DNA from: Smithella sp.
Lineage (GTDB): Bacteria; Desulfobacterota; Syntrophia; Syntrophales; Smithellaceae
Length of the DNA stretch: 64,000 bases
Reading direction: 5' to 3'
NCBI GenBank assembly: GCA_018056685.1
Contig: JAGPFC010000012.1
Coordinates: forward strand, 17,479 to 81,478
Position 1 is the first letter of the stretch, and every line of letters begins with the position of its first letter. Below are positions 50,340 through 60,155 of this stretch, piece after piece. The position numbers were made by a program, and so were the translations under genes. A model generated the notes under the pieces. The model was not told where the DNA came from. It saw nothing but the letters and a program-made list of their open reading frames with translations, and made no database searches.

Positions 50340-52253
50340 ATGAGCGAAAGCAATGAGAAAGAAACAACGAACGTAAAAGACAAAAACATACCTGAAATTG
50401 TAGGGACCAGTAATAAAGTTTTAGAAGTGGATCTGAACACCAAGACCTACACCGTTTATCAGGTCAAGGACGATGAACGAAAGATGTATCTGGGCGGCAA
50501 AGGTCTCGGTCTGAAGCTCATCTATGACCGCATGCCCGCCGGGGTTGATCCCTTGGGTAAAGATAATATCCTCGCTTTTATGCCCGGGGTGTTGATGGGA
50601 ACCGGCGCTCCCTGTTCCGGACGTTTTTCCGGCATAACCAAATCTCCGTTGACCGGTATCATGGATCACGCCTCATGCGGCGGACCCTTCGGCATGAGTT
50701 TGAAAACAGCCGGATGGGACGGCATACTGGTCAAAGGGAAATCCGACGTTCCTGTTTATCTGGTTGTGACCTCATCCGGCGTGGAGTTTAAGGATGCTTC
50801 ACATTTATGGGGTAAGGATGCCTTTGAAACGCAGGACATGCTCGGGAAAAACAAAAATGCCGGCGCGGTGGCCATTGGACAGGCCGGCGAAAACAAGGTT
50901 CTTTTTGCCAACATCGTTTCAGGGAAACGATTTTTAGGTCGCGGCGGTATGGGCGCCGTTATGGGTGCCAAGAATCTCAAGGCCATTTACGCGATAGGCG
51001 GCGCTTATAAGATTGTGGCAAAAGACAGGGAAAAATTTGACAAGGTTAAAAAGTTGGCAACCAAGCGCATCAATGCCAATGCCGTAACGTCCAATGCTTT
51101 GAGACGGTTCGGCACGAATAATCTGGTGAATTATACCAATTTAGCCGGTATCATGCCGGTGCGCAATTTTACCTCCGGTTCCTCAGATAACGCCTATAAG
51201 CTTACCGGTGAATATTTCAGTGAAAATTTCAATACGAAACACCACACTTGCAAACCGTGCACCATCTTATGCGGCAAATCCGGGAAATTCAACGGCAAGG
51301 ATTTGTCCGTTCCGGAATATGAAACAGTCGGACTCATGGGCTCGAATCTTGAAATCTTCGATCCGGTAAAGGTGGCCGAATGGAACGATTTATGCGGCCG
51401 ATTCGGCATGGATACGATCAGCATGGGGGGGACGCTGTCCTGGGTGATGGAAGCCGGTGAAAAGGGTCTGGTCAAAACCGATCTGAAATTCGGCTCGCCT
51501 GAAGGTGTGGCCCAGGCGATAGAGGATACGGCGTTTTGCCGTGGTTTCGGTGCGGAAATGGCCAGGGGATCCAGAGCGTTGTCCAAAAAATATGGCGGTG
51601 AGGATTTTGCCATCAATGTTAAGGGAATGGAGTTGGCCGCTTACGATCCGCGCGGTTCCTATGGCATGGGGCTTAATTATGCTGTGGCCAACCGCGGCGC
51701 CTGTCATCTTTCCTCGACGGTGATGGCCCAGGAAAATTTCGTGCATGTTCTGGATCCTTATTCCACCATCGGTAAGCATGTCTGGGTCAAATTCTTTGAA
51801 GATTTCTATTGCGCCATGAATTCTTTGCACACGTGTACATTCACGTCCTTCGCTTACATTTTGGAAAATCCGCTGACGAAATACAACGGTCTTTTCTATC
51901 TGAAGATGGTCATGGGTTATCTATATCCGTTAGCGACCAAGATTGCAGATATCAGCATTTACCACAAATTCTGGTCAACCATCACGGGTCTGAAAATGTC
52001 GCGTTCGGAATTCCTCAAAGCAGGGGAACGCATTCATATCTTGGAACGTTATATGAACACGCGCGAAGGCATTACCGTGAAAGACGACACGCTGCCGGGT
52101 CGTCTGCTCAAGGAAGGCCGCACCAATGATCCGAAAGGCAGAGTGGTTCCGCTGGAGGAAATGCGGAAGAAATATTACCGCATCCGGTCCTATGATGAAA
52201 ACGGAAAACCCACAGCAAACATTATGAAAAAACTATCCATAGACGCTCGTTAA
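50340..52253 (+). CDS. aor: Tungsten aldehyde:ferredoxin oxidoreductase (AOR)
   Basis: A 637-residue AOR-family enzyme. It binds two pterins around W and a [4Fe-4S] cluster. Visible are GGKGLGLKLIYDR and FSGITKSPLTG of the N-terminal pterin domain, GGMGAVMGAKNLKAI, the cluster ligands in CKPCTILCGKSG (about 307-318) and a late Cys in NSLHTCTFTSF (about 500). A 20-residue N-terminal extension with no signal precedes the core. It oxidises aldehydes to acids with ferredoxin, or reduces acids at low potential. GGAAGGGGC is the ribosome site. It is the third gene of the operon with Fe-alcohol dehydrogenase and is followed by a clear terminator. Tungstate would come through TupABC. Confidence 0.92.
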   Translation: MSESNEKETTNVKDKNIPEIVGTSNKVLEVDLNTKTYTVYQVKDDERKMYLGGKGLGLKLIYDRMPAGVDPLGKDNILAFMPGVLMGTGAPCSGRFSGITKSPLTGIMDHASCGGPFGMSLKTAGWDGILVKGKSDVPVYLVVTSSGVEFKDASHLWGKDAFETQDMLGKNKNAGAVAIGQAGENKVLFANIVSGKRFLGRGGMGAVMGAKNLKAIYAIGGAYKIVAKDREKFDKVKKLATKRINANAVTSNALRRFGTNNLVNYTNLAGIMPVRNFTSGSSDNAYKLTGEYFSENFNTKHHTCKPCTILCGKSGKFNGKDLSVPEYETVGLMGSNLEIFDPVKVAEWNDLCGRFGMDTISMGGTLSWVMEAGEKGLVKTDLKFGSPEGVAQAIEDTAFCRGFGAEMARGSRALSKKYGGEDFAINVKGMELAAYDPRGSYGMGLNYAVANRGACHLSSTVMAQENFVHVLDPYSTIGKHVWVKFFEDFYCAMNSLHTCTFTSFAYILENPLTKYNGLFYLKMVMGYLYPLATKIADISIYHKFWSTITGLKMSRSEFLKAGERIHILERYMNTREGITVKDDTLPGRLLKEGRTNDPKGRVVPLEEMRKKYYRIRSYDENGKPTANIMKKLSIDAR

Positions 52254-52271
52254 CGAAAAGTTATCAGCAAT

Positions 52272-52305
52272 AAAAAAAACCGGCTCACGATTGCCGGTTT
52301 TTTTT
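52272..52305. terminator. Bidirectional rho-independent terminator after AOR
   Basis: A run of eight A and ACCGGC (ending 52284) pairs with GCCGGT (52293-52298) and a T run through 52305, with an 8-base loop. It lies between the AOR gene and the convergent L,D-transpeptidase gene. Confidence 0.92.
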
Positions 52306-52335
52306 ATTCAGATTGTTTGGACAAAGACCTCTATA

Positions 52336-53682
52336 TCACATGATCTCTCTGTGGATTTTCCATTCTTTCCCTGTTTTTTTCAGATGCAACGATTTCTGTC
52401 CTTTGCTTTTCAATGTTGACGAGGTGTAATGTTGAATAAAGGTGGCAGTTGCGTTTTCTCCATTGGCGGATATTTTCAACCTCTCAATACTGATTTTTAT
52501 ATTTTTGCTGTTTTGGCGGACTTGAGTTTTATGGTCTATCCATTTATCCAGGTTCATATCTTTTGATTGAAAGTTTTGTGCATAGCAGTTGCGGTATGCA
52601 GCCATATCGCCGGACTGCCAACTGATCAGCCACTTTTTAACAACCTTTTGAATTTGCTGCTGATCGATATTACCGGTTTCCTTCCGCTCTTGTGGTGTAT
52701 TTTTGGCCAGTACCGTCTTGGGATCGGTTGTACCGGACGGCGTGACATCGTCAACAACATACCATTTTTGATTAATTTTTTCTAAAATTAACTTATTGTA
52801 AAATCCCTGAAAAGTGTTATTGCCGGTGACAGAAAAAATCTGATCAAAAATAATGACAGCATTATCGCCATCCTGCAGAATGGATATGTCTCTCGGTTCT
52901 AAAACAAAATGTCTGTTGATTAGCTTCAAATTCTTAATCTTGTCGTGGAGTTCTTCTCTCCTTTTTCCCTTGATTTCTGTTCCCTGCATATACAGAGAAT
53001 CTATTTTTTCAATATCCTTTTCAATAAAAGCCTTGTTCCATGATGTTAATATGTTTTCCAGCTCGTTTTTGGAGGAGGGGACATAATCTTGCGGTACCCA
53101 ATTTAAAGACTCCGAAATAATAACAGGGGTTTTATTAAGAAAAATAAAGTTCGCAAGACGTTTGAGATCATTATCTCTCAACACAACACAGCCTTTGGAT
53201 TGTTTGGGCAGCAGAGATTCAGTCGTGCCATGAATCCAGATATTGCTGCCGTTGCGCCCCGCTCTCTTATCGGTCAACGTCGGATAATCCAGAGGAAACG
53301 CCATGGAACCGTACACCTCAGGCGGTCCCGGATTGAGCAGGATTTTCGTGGCGAAAAAAATGCCGTTTGGTGTTTTTTGATCGCCGGCAATTTGCTTGGA
53401 TCCGGAGTTTTTGCCTGTGGAGCAGGGTGCTTCAAATACTTTCGAAAAGTGTTCGGACTTATGAAAGACGTAAATCTTCTGGTATGTTTTATCAACGACA
53501 ATGACGTAACCGGATGAAATAGATACGATCGAATCCGGAATTTTGGTTGTTTTAAACAAATCGGTTGAAGGGGATGATTCGCTCTGATCGGGAACAGAGT
53601 AAGAAATATTAATCAGGAAAAACAAGATCAGAATCAGTATCAGAATAATGGAGTAATAAATATTTTTTCTGGCGTTCATCAT
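52336..53682 (-). CDS. L,D-transpeptidase (YkuD) with Cds6-like NTF2-type domains
   Basis: The product has 448 residues. An N-terminal membrane helix (about 8-27) precedes a YkuD domain (about 50-195) with YVIVVDKTYQKIYVFHK, TPNGIFFATKI and the catalytic IHGTTESLLPKQSKGCVVLRDND (His...Ser-x-Gly-Cys). Two further domains follow: one around 220-330 with NTF2-like features, and a C-terminal domain (about 350-448) with WLISWQSGDMAAYRNCY and KSLHLKKTGKEWKIH that is clearly related to the C-terminus of the TPR protein at 46655. The enzyme would attach or cross-link peptidoglycan. This layout matches the Cds6 type of L,D-transpeptidase. Confidence 0.88.
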   Translation of the reverse strand: MMNARKNIYYSIILILILILFFLINISYSVPDQSESSPSTDLFKTTKIPDSIVSISSGYVIVVDKTYQKIYVFHKSEHFSKVFEAPCSTGKNSGSKQIAGDQKTPNGIFFATKILLNPGPPEVYGSMAFPLDYPTLTDKRAGRNGSNIWIHGTTESLLPKQSKGCVVLRDNDLKRLANFIFLNKTPVIISESLNWVPQDYVPSSKNELENILTSWNKAFIEKDIEKIDSLYMQGTEIKGKRREELHDKIKNLKLINRHFVLEPRDISILQDGDNAVIIFDQIFSVTGNNTFQGFYNKLILEKINQKWYVVDDVTPSGTTDPKTVLAKNTPQERKETGNIDQQQIQKVVKKWLISWQSGDMAAYRNCYAQNFQSKDMNLDKWIDHKTQVRQNSKNIKISIERLKISANGENATATFIQHYTSSTLKSKGQKSLHLKKTGKEWKIHREIM

Positions 53683-53856
53683 GAATGTAAAATTAAAAAA
53701 TCTTCTTTAAAATTGGTTCTCTTTAACAAAAAAATGATGATCGTTCAAGCGTTATCATGGAGAATCTTCAAGACGTTCTGTAAGGATCAAACTTTTTTAT
53801 TATTGTTTGGCATCAGCTTTAATGAATGAATATGTAAAAAAAATGTAAAAAAAATG

Positions 53857-53885
53857 TTTACAAGTCTTTGAAATTTCATTATAAG
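53857..53885 (+). promoter_or_regulatory. Promoter of the MSHA-like pilus operon
   Basis: TTTACA (53857-53862), 17 bases and TATAAG (53880-53885), about 60 bases before TTG 53945. Upstream lies a short tandem of ATGTAAAAAAA units (about 53832-53854), a possible A-tract bend. Confidence 0.65.
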
Positions 53886-53944
53886 AAAAAAATCTTCAGT
53901 TTATTAATAAAAAAAATAAATAGAAACACAATCAGGAGATTTTC

Positions 53945-55834
53945 TTGTCCAGTATTAAGAAAGACATCAACTCAACTGAAAAACTGCTTAATGTCATTCG
54001 TGGAAAAGATGAAGAATCTTTTCATGCTTTAAGTCAAAAGAGCAATTTCCCGCCTTCTCATAATAAAACAAATAATTTTAAGCTGACGTTTCCCGGTATT
54101 TTTTCCAGTAAAGCAAAATACACGGTAGGTGTTGATCTTGGTGAAGAATATATCTGCCTGGTCAAATCCATCCGACATTCTGAACATGATTATTCGCTCA
54201 TTGATAAAAAAATCGTTAAACTTGATTCAGGGATGTCCGTCAAGTCTTCCGAATTCAAAAATATTTTAAAATCATCCATTATCAATTTTTGCGGTAACGT
54301 TACCGAATGTGATATTTGGACGAATATCTCCACGGATCACGTCAGTGTTAATTTCCTGAAAATCCCACGCGTGCCAAAAAAACAACTGGAGAAGGTCATA
54401 TTCTGGACGGCAAAAAAAGATGGATTGATTGATGAAGAGAACCGTATTTTTGACTTTGAGATGCAGGGTGAAGTCCTTGAACAGGGAAATACGAAATATT
54501 CCGTCATGTTTTACACGGTTTTGAAGACGGAGGTTCAAAGAATTAAATCATTGTTTGCTGACCTGGGCATTGCTCTTGCCGGTATCACCATTGTTCCTTT
54601 TGCGATTCAGAATATCTTCAGGTCCAAATTGATGCCGGCAACGGAAGAGATCTTTGCCAGTTTATATATCGGAGATAATTCTTCCCGCATTGATGTTTAC
54701 AATAAAGAGAATCTGGTCATGACCAGAGGCATTAAAACCGGAAGCGGCAGCAGCATGGTTGAGGCAATCATTTCGTGCGCCTCCGATAAAGCCAATGGAA
54801 TCAAACTAGATTATAAGGAAGCGAAAGGAATCCTTTCCACGATTGGTGCCGGATCAGAAAAATTAAAGGATGCCGACCGGTGCAAATATTTCACCAAAGA
54901 AGAAATCATCAAAATGATTTTCCCTGTCTGGGAAAGGCTGGCCCGCCAGGTGGATTTGACGTTAAAAACATCTTTGATCGGGAATCAAAAAATCGAAAAA
55001 TTATATATTTTGTCCTCGGTAAATATCGATCAATCTTTTCTGAATTATATGACTGACCAACTCAGTACCCAAACCGAATTTTTTGATGCATTCAAACAAA
55101 ACAATCTATCTTCGTCCGCGGCTTCACTGAGCTTGTATGATAGAATGTTAATTTCTCCGGCTTTAGGCTTTTCTCTTTCGGATAATAGCAGAACGCCCAA
55201 TGCCATTTACACTTATCAGGAAAAGAATAAAGAAAATAATTCACGGAAAATTGACCGGATCGCTTTAGTGGCCTTCCTGGCAGCTCTGGCGATTTGCCTG
55301 GGCACTTTAATATATCAGGGTTCAACGTTAAGCACACTGAAAAGGGACAAAGTCGCTGCAGAGAAAGAATTATCTCTTTATCGTCCATTATTATCAAGAG
55401 AAAAAGTACAGCAGGCTGTGAGTGAAGTTCAATTAAAACAAAATATTGCTCATCAATATGCTCAAAAATACTTGAAAGTTGTGGCGACCGGGGACATTGC
55501 TGATCTGACACCGCAAAATATACGTTTAATAAGATTACGGATATCGGATGTTAACGCGGGGACACCGGATGACGCCACGAATCAGTCGAAGATAAACGCC
55601 CAACAGGCACCGAGGGACGGCGTGTCGCAGGTGCCGGCAGTAGAGCCTGACAACATCATCATTGAAGGACTCATTTTGGGCGGCAGGGACAGCCTGGAAT
55701 CCAGTCTGACGCAGTATGTGGCGAAACTGGATGGTTCTCCCATCTTCAGTAGAGTCACCGTAAAGAAAAAAGAAATTGTTAAATTCAAAAAGGATGATGT
55801 CATTCATTTTATTTTGGGCGTTAAAATAGGTTAA
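53945..55834 (+). CDS. PilM/PilN-like fusion pilus assembly protein (MshI-type)
   Basis: The product has 629 residues. An actin-like PilM/GspL-type ATPase fold (about 60-410) shows YTVGVDLGEEYICLVK, SVNFLKIPRVPKKQLEKVIFWTAKKD, ASLYIGDNSSRIDVYN and MTRGIKTGSGSSMVEAI. A membrane helix (about 437-455) and coiled coil follow, then a PilN-like periplasmic domain (about 500-629). It replaces two separate pilus proteins. The start is TTG 53945 with AGGAGA 5 bases upstream. First of a seven-gene unit in the order of MSHA pilus clusters; it would connect cytoplasmic ring and periplasmic collar. Confidence 0.82.
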   Translation: MSSIKKDINSTEKLLNVIRGKDEESFHALSQKSNFPPSHNKTNNFKLTFPGIFSSKAKYTVGVDLGEEYICLVKSIRHSEHDYSLIDKKIVKLDSGMSVKSSEFKNILKSSIINFCGNVTECDIWTNISTDHVSVNFLKIPRVPKKQLEKVIFWTAKKDGLIDEENRIFDFEMQGEVLEQGNTKYSVMFYTVLKTEVQRIKSLFADLGIALAGITIVPFAIQNIFRSKLMPATEEIFASLYIGDNSSRIDVYNKENLVMTRGIKTGSGSSMVEAIISCASDKANGIKLDYKEAKGILSTIGAGSEKLKDADRCKYFTKEEIIKMIFPVWERLARQVDLTLKTSLIGNQKIEKLYILSSVNIDQSFLNYMTDQLSTQTEFFDAFKQNNLSSSAASLSLYDRMLISPALGFSLSDNSRTPNAIYTYQEKNKENNSRKIDRIALVAFLAALAICLGTLIYQGSTLSTLKRDKVAAEKELSLYRPLLSREKVQQAVSEVQLKQNIAHQYAQKYLKVVATGDIADLTPQNIRLIRLRISDVNAGTPDDATNQSKINAQQAPRDGVSQVPAVEPDNIIIEGLILGGRDSLESSLTQYVAKLDGSPIFSRVTVKKKEIVKFKKDDVIHFILGVKIG

Positions 55835-55839
55835 CCGTG

Positions 55840-56373
55840 ATGGAAAAGCTGAAGTTTAATATTAATCAGAAAAGTCTTGTGTTCATGATCGGATACAGTC
55901 TTCTCATCATGGCTGTTATTTTGCTGGGCATTTTGCCGTTATATTTTAAGACGTCCAACCAGATGAAAGAAAATGGTAAATTAAAAGCCCAGATTCAGGA
56001 ACAAAAAGAGTTGGCGCCTCTTTATGCGAATGTTTTGAATGCCGGCAAGGAAAAGAATTTGCTTGTGCTGCCTCATCCGGAAAAAACGGCATTACCGCGA
56101 TCGGATTCCGGAAGGTTTCAGACAGATTTTCAGACTCTGGCTCAAAAATCAGGTTTGAAAGTGGTTTCACTGACACCGGATATAAACACATCATCCAGTC
56201 CTTCAACCTCTTTTTTACATTATGCGATTCTTAACGGGGAGTGGAATGATTTAAGAAAAGTACTGATAGAATTAGGAAGCCTTCCTTATCTCGATAAAAT
56301 TGAGGAAATCAGTATACAGCAGGGAACAGGCTCTATGGAATTTAAAATGAAGATCTGGATAGCGCTCAGGTAG
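55840..56373 (+). CDS. PilO/MshJ-like pilus assembly protein
   Basis: The product has 177 residues from ATG 55840 (GTG 55837 also in frame). One membrane helix (about 13-33), a short coiled coil (about 35-60) and a periplasmic ferredoxin-like domain (about 85-177) fit PilO-type collar proteins. Sequence includes LIMAVILLGILPLYF and LRKVLIELGSLPYLDKIEEISI. It directly follows the PilM/PilN-like gene. Homology is structural rather than strong in sequence. Confidence 0.72.
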   Translation: MEKLKFNINQKSLVFMIGYSLLIMAVILLGILPLYFKTSNQMKENGKLKAQIQEQKELAPLYANVLNAGKEKNLLVLPHPEKTALPRSDSGRFQTDFQTLAQKSGLKVVSLTPDINTSSSPSTSFLHYAILNGEWNDLRKVLIELGSLPYLDKIEEISIQQGTGSMEFKMKIWIALR

Positions 56374-56388
56374 GCAGACAAAGACATT

Positions 56389-56883
56389 ATGGCGAACTTA
56401 AAGAAAAGAGAGATTATTATTTTAGCCCTTGCGGGTCTGGCAGTGCTGTATGGCGTTTATGAATACTTCATCGCGGATCGTCTGACCGGTAAAAAAGAGC
56501 AAACGAGTATCGAATCACAGACAACGGAAACATTAACCAGTTCCATCGCCGAGGATCTGAACAAGGGTAAATTATCGGATTCTGAAAATTATATTATTAA
56601 ACAAGCCGGCGTTGATTGGGGAAACAGTCCATTTTTAAGCAGAGATTTATATCGTACATGGCTGGCTAAAGACGGCGCCGCCGCGGCATCTGCGTTAAAA
56701 ATTATTTATTCCGGTTATGTGGATTCAGGAAAGAGTAGAATGGCTATCATCAACAACGTGGAATACCGAATCAATGAAGAGCTTATGGAAGAAGGATATG
56801 TGTTAAAACAGATCACACCTTCCAAAGTAACCATTTATGATAAAAACTCGGGGAATAGTATAGAAATTCCCATTCAGGAATAA
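56389..56883 (+). CDS. Small pilus assembly protein (MshK/PilP/GspC-like)
   Basis: A 164-residue protein with an N-terminal membrane helix (about 8-26) and a C-terminal beta domain (about 105-164) containing YSGYVDSGKSRMAIINNVEYRINEELMEEGYVLKQI and VTIYDKNSGNSIEIP. This strand pattern is that of the PilP/GspC homology region that contacts the secretin. It lies between the PilO-like and the secretin genes, the expected place. Direct sequence recognition is weak, so context carries part of the call. Confidence 0.65.
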   Translation: MANLKKREIIILALAGLAVLYGVYEYFIADRLTGKKEQTSIESQTTETLTSSIAEDLNKGKLSDSENYIIKQAGVDWGNSPFLSRDLYRTWLAKDGAAAASALKIIYSGYVDSGKSRMAIINNVEYRINEELMEEGYVLKQITPSKVTIYDKNSGNSIEIPIQE

Positions 56884-56907
56884 ATATTGTAACTGGAGGA
56901 TATTGCC

Positions 56908-58458
56908 TTGAGATACTGTATTGTCAATAAAAAAATTATAACGAAAGGCATTTGTTTCCTGGCGCTGATTTGTTTTTGTGGATGCGCTCAAGGAATCAAA
57001 AACGAGAAAAAAGACGCTTTCTTTGATAAGTGGACAACGCTTGCTGAAAATTCTCAGGGTCATTCTCCTTCTGTCAAATCGAAAACCATGGAAACATCAT
57101 CGCTATTACAGGAGAAAAAAATAACATCTTCTCCTTTTGGAGAAATAAACGATCAAAAATTGCCTCATGGGCCGATTACCTTGACGATGCGTCAGGCTGA
57201 TTTAAAGTCCGTACTGCGGGCAATGGCCAAATCGGTTGGCGTAAACCTTCTGGTAAAAAATGAACTGAAAGGCGATATCAGTGTTGATTTTCGCGGTGTC
57301 GCCTGGGACAAAGCCTTCACCGGACTATTGCGAACATACGGTTTGTCGTATATTTGGGAAGACAACATCATCCGGGTCATGACCATAGAGGACGTCGAGC
57401 AGGAATTAAAAAGAAAAGTACAATTGCGCGACATTCAATGGGTCGAGCCGCTTCTGGAGCCTGTCGTAGTAAAAATTGATTACGGCGATGCCGCAAAATT
57501 GGCGGCCATGCTTCAGGATTTTTTAACAAAGGATAAAGACGGTAAGCCACGCGGTTCGATCAAGATTGATGAGCATACCAATTCTCTCATCATCTCTGCA
57601 ATGCGCGATGATCTGACCAAGATACTGCCGATTATTGAAAAACTGGACAAGCCGACATCTCAGATTCAGATCAAAGCCAATATCGTGGAAACAACAAAAG
57701 GTGTGGCCCGTGATTTGGGTATTATATGGGGAGGCTACAGAAACAGTCCCCAAGGTAACAATGATCTGATTATCATGAGTGGCGGTAATCGAGAGGCATC
57801 GGATCAACCCATTAATCCAACCGGTAATCAAATTGGATTATCAAAGACAGGTTTAGGTGTTGTTTTCCCGGCTAAAAATATGTCGGATATTGCTTCCGCA
57901 TCTTTGGGTTTGATATTTGGAAAAATTGACGGAAATGTTCTTGAAGTTCAATTGCAGGCTCTGCAGAATGATAACAAATTAAATATCTTATCCAGTCCGT
58001 CCATCACAACCATGGATCATAAGAAAGCCTATACGGAGAATGGTGCGAGAGTTCCTTATGTGACAACGGAACGGGATGCTTCAGGCCAAATTACTGAAAC
58101 GACAAAATTTGAGGACGTTGTGTTGAGACTTGAGATTACACCCCATGTTATTGACGGCAAAAACCTGAAAATGGAAATTCTGGTGAAAAAAGACGAGCTG
58201 GATATGACGCGGAAGTCATCCATCGGTGATCCCTACATTATTAAGAAGGAAACAAGGACAGAGCTCATTGTCAAAGACGGCGAGACGATTGTCATATCAG
58301 GATTGACAAAACAATCCAACGCGGCCGGACAAAGTGGCGTGCCGTGGTTAAAGGATATTCCCCTGTTGGGATGGGCTTTCAAGGCGGATAGTAAAAGCGA
58401 CAGTATGGAAGAAGTGCTGATATTTATCACGCCGCAAATTTTACCGATGGGCAGTTAG
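56908..58458 (+). CDS. Outer-membrane secretin (MshL/PilQ-type)
   Basis: A lipoprotein secretin of 516 residues: signal with lipobox CFCGC, an STN-type domain (about 90-170, LTMRQADLKSVLRAMAKSVGVNLLV), a NolW-like domain (about 195-260, VVVKIDYGDAAKLAAMLQDFL) and the conserved secretin core (about 260-515) with VGxPxxxxx-like ending GVPWLKDIPLLGWAFKAD and EEVLIFITPQIL. The start is TTG 56908 after CTGGAGG. It forms the outer-membrane pore through which the pilus emerges. It follows the PilP-like gene by 25 bases. Confidence 0.9.
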   Translation: MRYCIVNKKIITKGICFLALICFCGCAQGIKNEKKDAFFDKWTTLAENSQGHSPSVKSKTMETSSLLQEKKITSSPFGEINDQKLPHGPITLTMRQADLKSVLRAMAKSVGVNLLVKNELKGDISVDFRGVAWDKAFTGLLRTYGLSYIWEDNIIRVMTIEDVEQELKRKVQLRDIQWVEPLLEPVVVKIDYGDAAKLAAMLQDFLTKDKDGKPRGSIKIDEHTNSLIISAMRDDLTKILPIIEKLDKPTSQIQIKANIVETTKGVARDLGIIWGGYRNSPQGNNDLIIMSGGNREASDQPINPTGNQIGLSKTGLGVVFPAKNMSDIASASLGLIFGKIDGNVLEVQLQALQNDNKLNILSSPSITTMDHKKAYTENGARVPYVTTERDASGQITETTKFEDVVLRLEITPHVIDGKNLKMEILVKKDELDMTRKSSIGDPYIIKKETRTELIVKDGETIVISGLTKQSNAAGQSGVPWLKDIPLLGWAFKADSKSDSMEEVLIFITPQILPMGS

Positions 58459-58581
58459 AGCGGTCTGAAAGGCTTAACAGGGCAATCAAACGCTCTTTAA
58501 AGTTAAGAATTCCGGAATAAGAAATCAAATTTAAACGGACTCCGAGAATAAAAATGTCAAAGAGCAATACGGCATTTAAAA

Positions 58582-60138
58582 ATGAATTACTACAGCATTC
58601 TCAATTTTAAAAAGGAGCCATTTTCTAATTCACCGGAACCGGAATTTCTTTTTCAACTGCCACAATACAGTGATTGTTTACAGAAATTGGAACTGGCCGT
58701 TCGTCTCCGCCGGGGCCTGAATGTCGTTATCGGAGACATCGGCACCGGCAAGACAACTTTATGCCGTAAGCTGATCCAGAACTTTTCTTCAGCTTCCCCG
58801 GATTCCACGGACATCGAAACCCATCTTTTACTCGATCCCGCTTTCAACAGTACCATGGAGTTCCTCCAGACGATTGCTTTGATGCTGGGCATCAAAGATT
58901 CGGATGACGACGTCAAAAGCGAATGGAGCCTGAAAGAAAGAATCAAGGATTATCTTTTTCAGAAAGGTGTGCATGAAAAAAGAATCGTTGTCCTGATCAT
59001 CGATGAAGGACAGAAAATTTCAGAACCTTGTCTGGAGATATTGCGTGAATTTCTGAATTACGAAACGAATACATTTAAACTTCTGCAGATCATCGTTTTT
59101 GCTCAAAAGGAATTTCAATCGACACTGCACAACAAAGCCAATCTGCTGGACAGGGTCAACGTTCTCTATCATCTTCAGCCGTTGAGTTTCAACCAGATGC
59201 GGGAGATGATTAATTATCGTTTAAACGTCGCCCGGAATTTTGAAAATGTGTCACCGGTTTTCAGCGCTTCGGGTTTTCTCGCCGTGTATCTGCATACCGG
59301 CGGCTATCCGCGAAAAGTGGTTTTTCTTTGCCATCAGGTGATCTTAAAAATGATTATTCGGGGCCGGGAAAGTGCCGGATGGTTTCTGGTGAGAAGTTGT
59401 GTAAACGAAAACGAAGCGCCTTTGTTCAGAAAATTAACGTGGGCACTGGCCGGGATCCTGGTGATGATTATCGGTGGATTAGCGGTCAGCTCCATTGCGC
59501 TCAACCGTGTCGGCAAAGGCGCTGATCAGCAAACATCCGTGCTGCAGACTAAACCGGCTGTTGTACCTGTTGAACAGGTTTCAATCATAGATCACACGTC
59601 TGATGCTCTTGCCGGTAAGACAAGCGACGTTCATGATTTAAAAATGCCGGATAGCATCGGCAAACTATCGATGACGCCGCGAAGAACAATCTGGTGGACA
59701 CTTTATAATATCTACGGAGACAATACGAGTTCAGAAATTATCAATAAATTTTTCGCAGTCAATCCCCATCTTAAGAATAAGGATTACATGACTGTGGGAA
59801 CGATGGTTACGCTTCCGGCCATTCCCGCCGAACGTAAACCCGTCAAGACGGATGATGTCATTATAGCTTTAGATAGTGGACAAGATCTGGAAAAAATGTA
59901 TAATATTTTTCGTAATCACCCCGACGCGCAAGTTCTGCCCGCACTTACCTTTCTTGCCTACTGGAATAAAAGGAAGGGATTTGAATTTGCCGTTGTAATT
60001 GACAAATCGTTTAAAGACATGAATTCAGCCAGGGAAGCGATACATCAGTTACCTTCCAGGATTGCCGGCCGTGTTAAGATGTTATCTCATTGGGATGAGG
60101 AAACAGTTTTTTTCAACCGCCGGGCGTTGCCGAATTGA
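58582..60138 (+). CDS. ExeA/MshM-type AAA ATPase with membrane helix
   Basis: A 518-residue protein. N-terminal AAA domain (about 1-265) opens with FKKEPFSNSPEPEFLF and has Walker A GDIGTGKTT and Walker B IVVLIIDEGQKI. A membrane helix (about 282-301) and a periplasmic part with a LysM-like sequence (TIWWTLYNIYGDNTSSEIINKFFAVNP, about 365-390) follow. In MSHA and ExeA/GspA systems such proteins bind peptidoglycan and aid secretin assembly. It lies about 120 bases after the secretin gene and 17 before the ATPase gene. Confidence 0.85.
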   Translation: MNYYSILNFKKEPFSNSPEPEFLFQLPQYSDCLQKLELAVRLRRGLNVVIGDIGTGKTTLCRKLIQNFSSASPDSTDIETHLLLDPAFNSTMEFLQTIALMLGIKDSDDDVKSEWSLKERIKDYLFQKGVHEKRIVVLIIDEGQKISEPCLEILREFLNYETNTFKLLQIIVFAQKEFQSTLHNKANLLDRVNVLYHLQPLSFNQMREMINYRLNVARNFENVSPVFSASGFLAVYLHTGGYPRKVVFLCHQVILKMIIRGRESAGWFLVRSCVNENEAPLFRKLTWALAGILVMIIGGLAVSSIALNRVGKGADQQTSVLQTKPAVVPVEQVSIIDHTSDALAGKTSDVHDLKMPDSIGKLSMTPRRTIWWTLYNIYGDNTSSEIINKFFAVNPHLKNKDYMTVGTMVTLPAIPAERKPVKTDDVIIALDSGQDLEKMYNIFRNHPDAQVLPALTFLAYWNKRKGFEFAVVIDKSFKDMNSAREAIHQLPSRIAGRVKMLSHWDEETVFFNRRALPN

Positions 60139-60155
60139 ATTGAAGTGGAGGATCC

